Origin: Oscarella lobularis | Lineage: Eukaryota; Porifera; Homoscleromorpha; Homosclerophorida; Oscarellidae | Reading direction: 5' to 3' | Length of the DNA: 64,000 nucleotides | Assembly: GCF_947507565.1 (NCBI RefSeq) | Contig: NC_089178.1 | Span: forward strand, 1,674,001 to 1,738,000 | Shown here: positions 1 to 11,862 of the stretch, piece by piece | Numbering within the stretch: position 1 is the first letter of the stretch | Layout of the letters: each line of letters begins with the position of its first letter | Program-made: the position numbers and the translations under genes | The notes under the pieces: generated by a model | Told to the model about the DNA's origin: nothing | What the model saw: the letters and a program-made list of their open reading frames with translations, nothing else | Databases searched by the model: none

Positions 1-1060
1 CAGTGCCTTAGGGAATTGTTGGCGGCATTGCAGGCGTTGTTTTGAAGCCAGCTGAAGGCAAACCTGCTCTGACGTGACGTGAACAGAGGGCGACTAAAGC
101 GTTTTCTTTTGCAGGTGCAAAGAAAGGCGGTGTCGGGGGATTCTTCAAGGGCATCGGAAAGGGATTGATTGGTGTTGTTGCCCGGCCTGTTGGTGGCGTT
201 GTTGACTTTGCAACGAGTACGTTTCAGGGAATAAGCAGGTGATACTGGTGCATTTATGAACTATTTGCACGCCTGAAAGATGTCTGCTTGTTCACAGTGC
301 AGCTGACCTGGAAACGGCCGTTATTCCTAGACGCCCAGCACGATTTATAGCTCAAAACGACGTTAGAACGTTAGCGTATGTGCAAGAAATGTTGTATTGA
401 TTCGTTTTAGATTATCCATCCATACTGTTTTCACTCTGCTTTAGGAAATGGAATGCTTCAGGTTAGATACCTTGATGCCGTTTACTTTAGCCCATGCCAT
501 GCCGTGCCCTTACACCCACTATCACACCTCTTTCTTTTTGCGATAGATTGTTGACGGAGGAAAATTCGCTTCTGACGAATATTTTGCTCATACCGTTATT
601 CTCCAAAATCCCAAGATCGTCTTCCTATTGACAAATAAGTAGGTGTTGTTGTATTCACATAAGTTGATGGTACCTAGAATTACTGTATTGTCAATCTAGG
701 CACCTGATATTTATCAAGGAAGGCGAATTCCTTGACAGCGGAGAACAAAAGTCCGCTTTCTCAACCTCTCTTTCAGAAATACTAGAAGTCCACGAAAAGG
801 ACAACAACGCTATTATTGTTGTTTTGAAGGTCTTCCTTTCCAGGACTAGTAAAAAATTATTAATTAATAGCGTTCATGTAGACAATCAAGAAGTCATTTT
901 TTGGAAAGTCGGAAGGGAACGAGAAAAAAGGATTCAAGGCTCCCAACAAAACAGATCGTCAGGTAAGCTTACGAATAAAGACACGAAGCTGACATTCGGA
1001 GTGTTTCTATAGTACGCTCTTGAAAAAGCCCACCAAGCGATTAGACTATTTGTGCACTGA
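1..1060 (+). CDS. VPS13: VPS13 family lipid-transfer protein, C-terminal part (5' end outside window)
   Basis: This is the 3' end of a VPS13A/C/D-like gene. VPS13 proteins are very large bridge-like lipid-transfer proteins at membrane contact sites. Exons from base 12 encode [12 protein letters not shown], then [16 protein letters not shown] and [21 protein letters not shown], the hallmark glycine-rich stretch near the VPS13 C-terminus. It is followed by RRPARF, NGMLQ, and a PH-like tail containing [20 protein letters not shown]. The last exon (1013-1060) ends in a TGA stop. The intron at 58-114 begins with GC rather than GT. The exon carrying NGMLQ (about 446-462) is only 17 nt, and I could not fully resolve its junction with the preceding exon. 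Family assignment is firm; the paralogue is not. The gene converges on the ZER1-like gene. Confidence 0.88.
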
Positions 1061-1437
1061 CGCGTTGAATTATTTGACTACTCTTCGTTGACTACTTTAG
1101 CTGCTGCTGCTACGGACGCGCGTTTGATGTTCGTGCGTGTGTATTTCTGCATTGCTGCTGCATTGTGTTCGTGTGTAACAGTGAAATGTTTCGTACATGT
1201 GCTCTGCTGAAGCGTTCATACATGTACTCTACTGTAACGTGTCGCTTGTAAGCGACACGCGCCGTGTGCATTGACTCACCACAGCCTATTTTTTAGTCTA
1301 TTTTTAGTCTTCATACACTTACTAGATCTACCCAAAGTTACAAAACAAATAAGCTTATTATCAGGAAAAGAGAGCCAAAATATGCTGACTGGAAGCCAGA
1401 GTGCGCACCACACCGCACAGTATAATAATACATCAAG
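1061..1437. other. Convergent 3' intergenic spacer
   Basis: This spacer separates the VPS13 stop and the ZER1-like stop. It holds short T-rich and TGC-rich stretches and the 3' untranslated regions of both genes. I see no gene, RNA or clear repeat in it. Confidence 0.5.
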
Positions 1438-4400
1438 TCAAACCTGCTTTTGCTCTTCATTTTCTTCCAATTCTAAATTTCGCAAGCAAACCGTTTGTGC
1501 CACATCCGCAAATTTCTTGACAGTGGGAAGCACGCGAGGATCTGCTAGAAGGTCAGCCAGTACATTCAAGCCACCTTCCTTCTTCATCATTGGCGAATAC
1601 TTCTCTGCAAACGAAGATGCATAAAGGCAAGCGCAATTACAAAGCACATACGTACCTGAAACGCTGCACAGATTAGCCAAAGCCCAAACAGCCCAAAGCT
1701 GGGCAACAGGACAGTAGTCAGAGCGAGCAACGTTCAGCAGAGGAGTCAACGAATTGTAGTTGATAGAACGCTGAGACGAGAGATTCCACGATAAAACAGC
1801 CTTCTTCTACACAAAGAGATACACATATGAGAATCTTTATATGAGAATCCTTCTCCAAAATTTCCTACAATTGTCTCCAGGACTTCTTCCTTGGATATTG
1901 CCACCGTCCAGTTGAGGTCTCTATTGGTGACGATGTTGCACAGAATTCCAGTCGAATTGTAACTGATCTCGATTCCTTCTTCGTCAATCTTGACGCAATC
2001 TCTAAAGATAAGAGAATATCAAAGGCGTAGGCGGTAACCGGCACCCTGCCAACACCCTTCTGCTTTGACGGAGTGTACGTGCGGCGGAGTGTACGTGCGG
2101 GAGACATGCGCCAAAATAAAAAGCCTTTGGAGTAAGAATCAGTGTATGCCGCTAGCCAAACGAGCCGCAGGCTTGACCATTAGGCGCGCTTTTTATATAT
2201 AGTACAATTGATACTCTCGACTCTTGAGAGAAAGGGGGTCAGGAAACCGAGTGTTTCTCCGCGCGAAAGCTACTGTAGGTGTACTTTTGTTGTGCCAGCG
2301 ACATCGTGGCGTAAAACGAGTCGTGCTTGGAGATAAGTGTCGGGTCACGTACTCGTATGTCACGTTCCCGCCTTTCCGTTGGCCGGAATCCAACGGGAAC
2401 GGGTCGAAATCGCGAGCAAGTTATCAATAGTGCAAGAGGGGGTCAGCAAGAGGAATCTACGCGAGTTTAGTCGGACCTGGTTTGCTACTTTCGCTGCATG
2501 GCTCAACCTAAACCTAAACCTAGCAGCGAAAGTAGCAAACTGTCTTACGCATCATACTGTGCGAGCGCCGATCGCTAAACGTCTTTTGGTTGGCGTCGGT
2601 GTAGAGCGACCATATTGGCAACCATTCAAGATTAGAATACTAGTAGTGTGCAAGGGCGTCACCGTTTTGCACGTGGCGTGTCAGAAGTCTGAAGGACCCC
2701 GGTTAAAACCGCCCATATAGTCACGGCGAGTCACGATAGGTCACGAATGGTTAATACGGTCGATAGATTATAGGTGAGCGGCCGATATCTCACTTACGTT
2801 AGAAATCGAATTAATCCCGTTTCCATGAAGTCTTTGTGAAGATGAGAAACTTCTGACACATTGCCCTAAAAAAATGGTTTGGAGAAAAACACCATCCGCA
2901 TGGTTAATTACCAGCAATCCTAGCAGATTCTTTATGATCTTCCACGAATCAGGGTTTTCCTGCAATAGTGTATCGATGCGCTAATTTGAACATTTACGTA
3001 TCTTGCGCACCTCGCAGATTTTCTGAAAAAGTTTCATTCCGCCAAGTTCGATGAATTCTTCGCAATTAGGTGGACATTCGTCGGTGATGTTCCACAAAAA
3101 GCCGCACGCCACTTCCATTATATCGTCCATCTGAAGAGAGAACACGCTAAAATAGTAAAATAGCCCTACAAGAGCTAAGAACCTCTTTTGACTTCGTCTT
3201 CGCATCAACAAAGGAAATTATAGTCTAGAAGAAAACGGGTAAAAAATCGACGCAATTTTTTCTACTGAGAACCTTGACGGTGCCGCTTTTGAGCATGTGC
3301 CTCTTCTGTTCTTTCGTCGTCTGATCGTTCAAGAATTGAAGCAGATGACCCGCACCGACTAAAGCTGTTACTGCGCCTTACCGAGCATCCCAGATTGTAT
3401 ACTGCATAAACGGCGAGGCGTACGACAGACTCGTTCCCATCGGGAGGCTCTCTGATGCAGTCAGCGCACACGTCCCCTAGCCGTTTGCGAAATTGCTACG
3501 GGGGAGTGGGGCGAATGTACTCCAGTGCAACGCTAAGTGTTCACACATCTTACTTCAGTTTTGACTTTATCCATCACTTGGCAGAGAGTGATGAGGCAAT
3601 TTTTGGCCAGCTGGTCCAAAAGACTTTTACGTGAACTACATTACCTCTATGAGTACTGTCGCATGCACCTGTACATTGGACCTTCTCGTCTCTAAGCATT
3701 CAATCAAGAGCTTTACTGATTCGCTGCCGAGAGAGCGAGAGAACTCAAGACGACGTAACGTACGACAGCGTGGAACCTTACTGAATTGTGACGCAATCCT
3801 GGCTCTCAAAAAAACGCGTCTTGAACAAGTGAAACATTGTAGCACTAAATAGAGCAAAGAAGCAAAAATGGAAAGAAATAATCCTATCAGACCAACTCAC
3901 GTCCCAGACACCATTGTACCAGGATCACCGCCATGAATGGCCAGAGCTTTAACTATCACCTAGAGAAAAACGGGAAATGGAATCAAAGATACTCAGCCCT
4001 GTCTCCCTCAAGTACCGAAAGTAATCGCGCTCTCATCTCATCCTCAATGTCCTCAGATGAAACCTTCGAGTAGGATTCTCGCACAAGATGCTTCACAACC
4101 GAATCGACGAGCTGATAACGTTCCAATCCAGCGCACACCTGCTCAATACTTGATTCGCCCATAATCTAAGAGAAACGTATCGCGAATATCAAAGTGACAA
4201 CTATTGCAGACACAATATCGTTACAGTTGACGCTAGCGGCGCACTCCACGTCGCTGACGGCAATCCTTCGACGCCGACAAGACCGAGAAATTGCAGCGGT
4301 TGAGCAAGAGAACTCAGGCTCGCCACGGAATCATTATCAAATTGAGCAAAACTGACGTCCAACGACGTCAAGTCAACGAGCCGCTCGACGATGCGCGGCA

Positions 4401-5573
4401 CGATTTCGCCTCGTCGCATCGACGGAGTGGCGGAGAGCCACGGCGGCGGCGACCACGATACGTCCAAGTGACGCAGACGATCGAGCGAGAGCACGACGAC
4501 AAGTGCCTCGTCGTCGAACGGCACGCAGCGAACGTTGAGCGAGAGAAGCGTCGACCGGAGACCGGCGAGACCGGCGAGCGTCGAGAGACGTTCGCAAAAC
4601 GAGACGTCGAGTTCGGCGAGTTGGGCGAGATTGGTCGTCACTTGGACGAGAGCGTCGTCGCTCAGATGAATGCATCGGCACAGATTCAACGAGCGGAGAT
4701 GAACGAACGATCCGATCGCTGAAAAGTCGACGTAGCGCGTGCAGTTGATCATCGTGAGACGCTTGAGCGTCGTTTGGGAGCGTTCGACGAGCGACGACAG
4801 CGACCAGTCGGTTTCGTGCGCTCGAAACGAGAGATCGATTTCGACGAGAGCGTGATTTTTGAGCGCGTTGATTGCCGAGTCTTGAAAGTCGGGCGGCAAA
4901 ACGTCGCCGTCTTGATTCACTCGTTCGCCTACGAAAGCAAGTAGGATTACGTAAACAGAGAAAGGCAAGGTTAGTCATGTACGGAAAGTCAGCAGCGAGG
5001 AAATGATAATTAAAATTTAGAAAAAGCTTTTCTACATTTCTCGCTTTGAACGCGAAAACTCGTGAGACCGGTATTGCTCAGAAATCTCAAAAGACAGGGT
5101 TCGTTACTAGGAGGTCGAATCAATAGAAACAACCTGAACTGAAACCAGTGCAAGTGGATGTCAATTAAACGTTTCTAAGTAAATTTTCCTAACAATTAGA
5201 CCATATACATGCGCTTTCCTAATGACTCATCGCCATCCATTCATTGCCGTGCGAGAACGTAACAACGTGTACATGATGTACTCTGCTGCGTGTTTCAAGC
5301 GATCGGCGTACCTGGTGGCACGAAGAGGTGGGCTCGAGTCACTCGGCACAGTTTCGGATTGCTGAACATCGATAGAACGGCCCTGTGAGCTCGTTTCCGT
5401 TTCGACAGGCAAGCTATGAGGGCGTTCGACACTCTTTCCGGGACAAATGTGCCCAATTGCTCGAAGAAAGCGTGCTTTTGCGCTTTGCCAACATTCCACG
5501 CCGCTTCGAAAAGCAAAAGATTTGCGAATCGAGCCAAACACTGGCTGGTAAGCGATTCCGGTTCGAAAGGCAT
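1438..5573 (-). CDS. ZER1: ZER1/ZYG11-family substrate receptor of CUL2 ubiquitin ligase
   Basis: Homologue of the ZER1/ZYG11B family. In animals these proteins are leucine-rich-repeat plus armadillo-repeat receptors that bring glycine N-degron substrates to CUL2 ligases. The start at 5573 (MPFEPESLTSQCLARF) lines up with the family N-terminus. The segment ending SMFSNPKLCRVTRAHL matches the conserved entry into the repeats. A large exon at about 4210-4928 encodes leucine-rich repeats (LRSLNLCRCIHLSDDAL, LAELDVSFCERLS). Downstream exons encode armadillo repeats, including FLWNITDECPPNCEEFIELGG, SHLHKDFMETGLIRFL and QLWAVWALANLCSV. The stop is TGA at 1438-1440. Most introns are short, but one of about 800 nt (about 1995-2790) carries a tandem repeat and a hairpin. 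ZER1 versus ZYG11 is not settled. Confidence 0.8.
2069..2100. repeat. Perfect 16-bp tandem duplication
   Basis: Two adjacent identical copies of CGGAGTGTACGTGCGG (2069-2084 and 2085-2100) lie inside the long intron of the ZER1-like gene. The function, if any, is unknown. Confidence 0.9.
2480..2540. repeat. 18-bp perfect hairpin with CCTAAA repeats in the loop
   Basis: GTTTGCTACTTTCGCTGC at 2480-2497 is exactly complementary to the inverted copy at 2523-2540. The 25-nt loop contains CCTAAACCTAAACCTA. It lies in the unusually long ZER1 intron, and may be part of a miniature inverted-repeat element or a structured RNA. Confidence 0.85.
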
Positions 5574-5619
5574 TGGTAGGACCTAACGCACGCTAGATTT
5601 GACACAAAACAAATGACAA

Positions 5620-8600
5620 TTAGCACGGGTAATGACAGAGGGGGCAGTTTCTGTAAGAGTCAATTTCCGATTCGTGGGCTCGATGCTTGCACATGCCACA
5701 CATCCAAAACTGATAGTCAAGGATGGGCCTGCCAGTGGCAATGCAAACGGGCAACTTAGAGTCCGAGTCGTCTCCCTCGATTGCACTAGACCTTATTAAA
5801 AAAATCCATTTTTTAAACGAAAGCGCAAATGGCTTATAAACGCTACCGAAGATTCAGAGACGTGTCCGCCACGCTTCGGTCTTTCGGCGGGTGCGCGGTG
5901 AAAATATCCAAAGCGAGATTTTCGTACGCTTCTCTGTCCTCCGATGCAATCTCTTCGCTCGATTCCAGGCGAATGAAAGCCTATAGAAAACTTAGAATTG
6001 CTTTCTGCGAGTCGCGCCTATAGCTCACCCTTGAGCACGTTCCGAACGCTTTGTTTCCGCCACTAGTCAAAGCCAGTAGGGAGTAAATGTCTGCAGGATT
6101 CAGCATATCCTCGTAATCGCGCAATTGCAAAGCCTGAGACGAGACCGATACATAGCAATTCGCATCTTATTTTAATTCAATCTCTTTTCGTACGGTTGAC
6201 ATAGCTGCGTCGTAGTAGCCCTTGTACAGTTGTCTCTGCGCCAAGAGGAAAAAATGGTACGCCTGCAAGAAACGAAAAGGAAGATATATTCTAATTAAAC
6301 CTTATACACATTTTTACCTCGGCTCCTCTCCACGCATTGTCAACAAGTCTCATGTCCTCGCCACTAGTCGTTTCCTCCTCGAGAAGGCTATCAAGAGCCG
6401 ACGATACCTACAAGTGAACGCAAGAGCTCTAATTGCGCAATATAATAGAAAGCGAAGGAGCTCCATGCCCCAACCGTATACACGTCTATTTTGACGCGCT
6501 TTCTACCTCTTTCTTTTGCGAAGATTTTAACTTTATCTGGTCGTGATACGCTTCGACCTAAACGCACATGCACATAGTATCTAAATTGCTAGCAAGTCCT
6601 TATTGACTTCTCATGCCTCGAGTGCCGCTAACACGTAGAGCTTCTTCGTTCTCAAAGGATTGCTGCGAGTGTCTCCGCTTTCCTTCGCCAACTGCAGCAA
6701 ACAAAGCCAATCTAGACTATAGTCGAATATATTTTAGTCTGATTTTCTTACGTCAAACAGCAGCCTAGCGGATTCTAAGTGACGGTTAGCTTTGCGATTT
6801 CTATACGAGCAACTACTGAATGAAATTACCCTTCCTTCGCGATCGTCTTACAGTGCAATAGCTTCGAGACGCATGTCTTTCTCAAGCAGATGCGACGCGT
6901 ATTTAGCCAGGAGAGAATTTATCTCCTTAACGTTGTGAGTCTTTGCCAGCTCAACTGCCTGATCCCACTATCATCCCCACAGCGATATGTTAACCAATTA
7001 AAAATCACGGTATAGTTATGTACTTGCCTGATTCAAGCGGACACAGCAGTCAATAGCCAGCTGGAGTTTCCCAGTCTTAATTAAAGATATAAGCGTTCTT
7101 AGTACAAAAAGTAAACACGCTACCTTCACATAAGCCAGAACAGCTTGCTCACACATTCCAACAGTGACAAACATGCCACCAATAGTCTAATATACTAATG
7201 AAAATAACTTTGTATATAGGCCAATGCCCACTCACGCCGAGCAACGGAGAGTTCTCTGGAAGGGCGAGAACAAGATTCTCCAAGCCATTGTAGTCCTCAA
7301 GCATGTAGTAGCAATGAGCCAATCGTTCCTGATTGCGACCTTGCAGGTAGTAGGAAACGGCATTTTGCCTGCGAGTGTCTTTCTGTTGCATGGAAAACAT
7401 TTTAGAAAAGTTTCTTCAAGTACCATTTTTGTCTGTCCGCGTAGTAGTCGCCAATGGCATTCCAGGCTTTTTCCAGTAGGGCGTCATTGCCTAAAACGCT
7501 TTTTAAAAAAAATGCCTGTACGGTCCTTGGCGTTCTCACCGGCACCGCCTCCGGTTTTCAAGAGTTGAACAACTCTGAACCAATCTCCCAGTTTCATTCG
7601 CATGTCGACAGCCAGGTCACTGAGAAGAACACAGCGTTTTACCCAACCCAGTTACAAAAACTCTTCCCCGACCGGCGATCCATGTCCAAGTACAGGCGTT
7701 CGGCTTCTTCGAAACGGTGAAAGAAGGCAGCCACTTCAGCCTGCTGCTTCTTTTCGCTCTAATAAAGAACACTGTATTGGTACGCGTGCTCTCATCTGCA
7801 CATGCAGGAATTACGTCGAGCTTTTTGATTCTTTTGACGAATTGAATTCCTTGGTAATCCTTGCATCTGACAAACGCTTTGTCTGCCATTTCCAAGTTGA
7901 GCCGCTCTAGTGCAGTCTCGGCCAAAAGCCGCCTACGGTGGTGCAGCGATCGACAAGAAAACAAAGATGAAACGAAAACGCATACCAAAGTCTAGGATGA
8001 GGATTATCTTCAATGAATTGGCAAGCATCTTGTATCGTAACCTTCGCCAAAAGGTCGCGCGTGTCTCTCAGGGACTACACAAGCGAATATGGAGAACGTT
8101 CGCATAGAAGGATTCGCTTCGATCTCCTACCTTGACGTCGAGATCCAGGATGCTGTCTTTGACAGGATGATCAGGATCCTACAGCGAAGAACTTGAAGTG
8201 CGTATATGGGCGCCTGTAGCGACTAACCTTCATAACCTCGTCAAGCAGAACTGCTTTTACTTGAAGATCGTTGAACTGGCAAATGTATCCTGAGCTCTGA
8301 ATTGGTTCCTATAGCCAATATTCCTTACTGAAAGACCGGCGACTGCTTGTTTATCAACTATTTACCTCTGGATCCATATTTCTAAAAATGTACATTCGCG
8401 TCTTTTCCATCATGGCAAACATTTCCGGATTGTCCGACGCCCACTTCATGTCCCAGACGTCTTTGCGTTCAAATTGCAACTGTTCTCCCTGAGCGGAGTC
8501 CCCGGTATCGGCAGTTCTCCTCTCCTTTCGGAAACACAAAGTCTCTTAGGCAGTCGTTTATCGAGAATGCGACATACGAAATCAAAAAGCGTAAGTATTC

Positions 8601-11600
8601 CGGAAATGTCAATAATGGCCAATCTCCTATCAAAAAAAAGCCTTGACAGATTCGAAATTTTCGCCGCGATTGACTCACGTCGAATTGCAATTCAAGAAAA
8701 TTTTGTCAGGACGACAATTCACCACGTGCTTCATTTCCAGCGCCAGCAAAGGAAAGCTGTACCGCTGAAGAGTCCCAGATTCCCGACCCTAGAAACAAGA
8801 GAGAAAGTCATTCACAGAGTAAAATGAAACAGGAACGTTCCGTCTCGAGCCATCGAACTTCTAAGGAGCCTAATCTATGCGTTCGCACGTACAACAACGA
8901 GCATCTTGTCAGAGATGCAAGCGCAGCATATCATGTCCTTCGTCGACGCTTGAGCACGACGAAAATCCAGCTGGCCGGCGTCGCCAGTTCCGGACGGAAC
9001 GTCGTCGACGTGGAAAATTCTGAAAGAGGAAGTGAGTGAGTGAGTACGAATATATATCTTTTATGCGACTTTTCACGGCCTTCTTTTCCTCGCTTTCCCG
9101 CGCCGTGTATCATTTCGAGAGCCGTCAGTTTCTTGGGGCTTTTGAACTGCCACGTGTAGATGGCAGATCGAGACACGGCGACAACGTGCGTGTGAGACAA
9201 CGCCACGTGAACGGGTTCTACAAAAAGGAAATAGCTTCAATAAGTAATTGCTTTACCCGAATACCTAAATCAATGTATTTCGTATCCATAGGCGTGCCAA
9301 TAGAATTGAAAAGTATCAGGATGTACTAAAAAAAGAAATCACTAGCTCGCAGGAGATGCTTCAATTAATTAATTAAAGAGATTCGAACCTGTCCACTGGC
9401 GTCGTCCGCTCTGCAGACCAAGACGCAATGGTCTCCACAGGACGCAATGGACACAACGTGTTTCACGTACTTGACGTAACGCTGAAACAAAGAAAATTCA
9501 CGAGTTTGCACAGACAGACAACGGGTGTTGCACGTTTACCTCGTTATTCTTGACGTCCCAAAAGATGACAACGTACTCCACCTTTCCGGGTTTTGTGTAG
9601 GCAAAGACGACCGTGTTGGAGCAGTAGCCCCACTTGAACGAACATAGCGGTTTTGCAAGGCCATTCTGCTGAGACTTACCTTGTAGTCGGGTCGAACGTT
9701 GGCGAAATAGATGAACGAGTCGACGGCGAGCGATATGCGAAGACTGCTTCCTTCCCAAGCGCACATGTACAGTTGCTTGCCTGGGACTTTGAGAGATCTG
9801 AGATGCTAAAAGGGAACGAGTCGTAGAGAAGATGAGCCTAATCTTCAAATTCATCAACCAACTTCTCCTGACGGATTGTAGAACTGCACCACGTTCCATT
9901 CCTTTAAAAATACAAAACAATTAGGATAGAGAAGATGACACCTCATTGCAACAGACACAAATGTCCGTTAAAAGGAGGTTTCGCTCTCCGTGTACCTTTG
10001 ACGTGTCGCTCGACACGGGAAAGACCTGCGATCCCGCCACTGCCAGAACGGTTCCCGTGTGATTCCAGCGAATGCACGCCACCGTCATTCCGGTATCAAT
10101 TAAAATTGGATCTGATAGAAAAAGAAAAACAAGTGGATGAAACACTAACCTATCCCCTCCAAACGCACTGTCATCAGATTCGTGTCTCATGATTTGCATA
10201 CGTCCGTTGTCATAGCAAACAGCCAGGCAGGGACAGTCGGGTTCAACATATCCCTCAGCACCGTTGTACCTTCAGAAGCAAAGAAAAAGATATAAAGGAG
10301 AGAGCGACTAGCTAAAGAGAAAAACAGTAGCGTAGGAAAGCCATTGGTCATAAAATAAAACAAAACCCCACGAAAGGCGGTGTTATGCCGCCAAAGCGCG
10401 TCTCTCCACGCATATCGTAACATTACAGATAGGTTGATTTTCGGTCTCAGCAACTGCTACGCCACTTGAGTAAAGAGTAAAGTACCATGCCAATCCAACT
10501 AATTTCACAACTTCTGTGACATTTTCAAGGCACTGAAGACTCAGTTTTGACTTTAGCCCCATGAAAAAAACAAAGGTTATCTCCCCGTTTAACGTACTGT
10601 TTCATATCCTTACGCAAAAGTTGCCAGCGGCATCATAAATGTGTACCTCCTTTTTTGACGTACCAAAAAGAATGATCTTACCGTCTGGTGACCACTACAA
10701 GGCAAACGCGAGTGCAAAACTCTGAAGGATAATATCATATGATGATGTCTTTTGGTACCTCTACACAGGCTAGGGTGGTTCCCTTTAGTTCCTTTCCCCA
10801 AAGTCGATTTCCGTCAACTGAGCCAACAATCACAGCCCCTTTATAGAAATATAGGCAAAGAGTACAAATAGACGACAGACAATGTTAAATTGGCATACCG
10901 TCTTCATAGACTATGCATATCTTTCCACCTTCTGCGTTCCACTTCATGTCTCTCACGACGCTCTTGTTTCGATTGTTGATCATTTCCTCATACCACGAGC
11001 CTAATATGTTATTGATTAATAACGTACTGCTTATTGACCTCCACGTGCCTTTGTACAGCATCCACACAATGATAAGTCCCTGCTGATCACTCGTAGTCAG
11101 CTTCTGGTGATGATCATTCCAGGCAATCACCTGAACAGCTCCTATAATAACAACAAAAGATCGATAAAAATAGAAGAGCTCCGCTAATAATGATTTTCCA
11201 TATAAAACACACACTTCGGACACACAACACTACATTTGAATAAAACGACACTTCAGCCACCTCCTCCTCCTCCTCCTTACCCGCATGGCCCTCCAAGGTT
11301 TGATTCATAGAAAGATTGCTAGGCGCTGCCAGTCCACGAACGCGCGTGTCGTTTCCTGCGAATGAAGAGGGGAAATGAGGCGCGTCCCGTCACCGCTCTG
11401 CGCGCGAACGGCTTCTCCTCCCCGTATTGCGCGCGAACGGCGTCTAACCTGTTTGCGATTCGAGTTTCAGTACTTTCAGAAGGCCGTCTTCACCGCCACA
11501 CGCAATCCAACCTTGATGGCCATTCCACGCTATGCAGCGGAGCTTCGTGCTGTTCGGAATCGCGATCTGCACCGCGAAAGTAGTTTACTAAGAGACGAAT

Positions 11601-11650
11601 TCACGGAATTCAAAAAAACGCAAGACCTTTTTGCTTAGATAGATGAACAT
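5620..11650 (-). CDS. WDR35: WD repeat protein 35 / IFT121, IFT-A complex
   Basis: IFT121 is a core subunit of intraflagellar transport complex A, which moves cargo along and into cilia. The first coding exon is tiny (11627-11650, MFIYLSKK), identical in pattern to the family start. The next exon gives [19 protein letters not shown] and [13 protein letters not shown] of the first WD40 blade. Later exons encode [57 protein letters not shown] and, in the TPR-like half, [18 protein letters not shown] and [16 protein letters not shown]. The C-terminal zinc-ribbon-like segment has [19 protein letters not shown] and a second Cys pair (CPLCHYPC) just before the TAA at 5620-5622. Order and length agree with full-length IFT121. 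The 5' end faces the beta-mannosidase stop 212 bp away. Presence of this gene implies a ciliated organism. Confidence 0.95.
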
Positions 11651-11862
11651 TGCGGGTTTACTTCGGTCGTCGAGCAACGAAGGAATCTAGCGCGCGCAGC
11701 GAAACGTCACACTTCTAAAGAGATGGAAATAAACAAGACCGATAGACTGACGATTGAGGCCGCACTCCCGAATCAACGGTCAGCTACATGATCACAGTCA
11801 CACATCCAAGCCCAAATACAACAAAAACAACCACCAAAGTGCTGCAAGACGACGCAGAGCCT

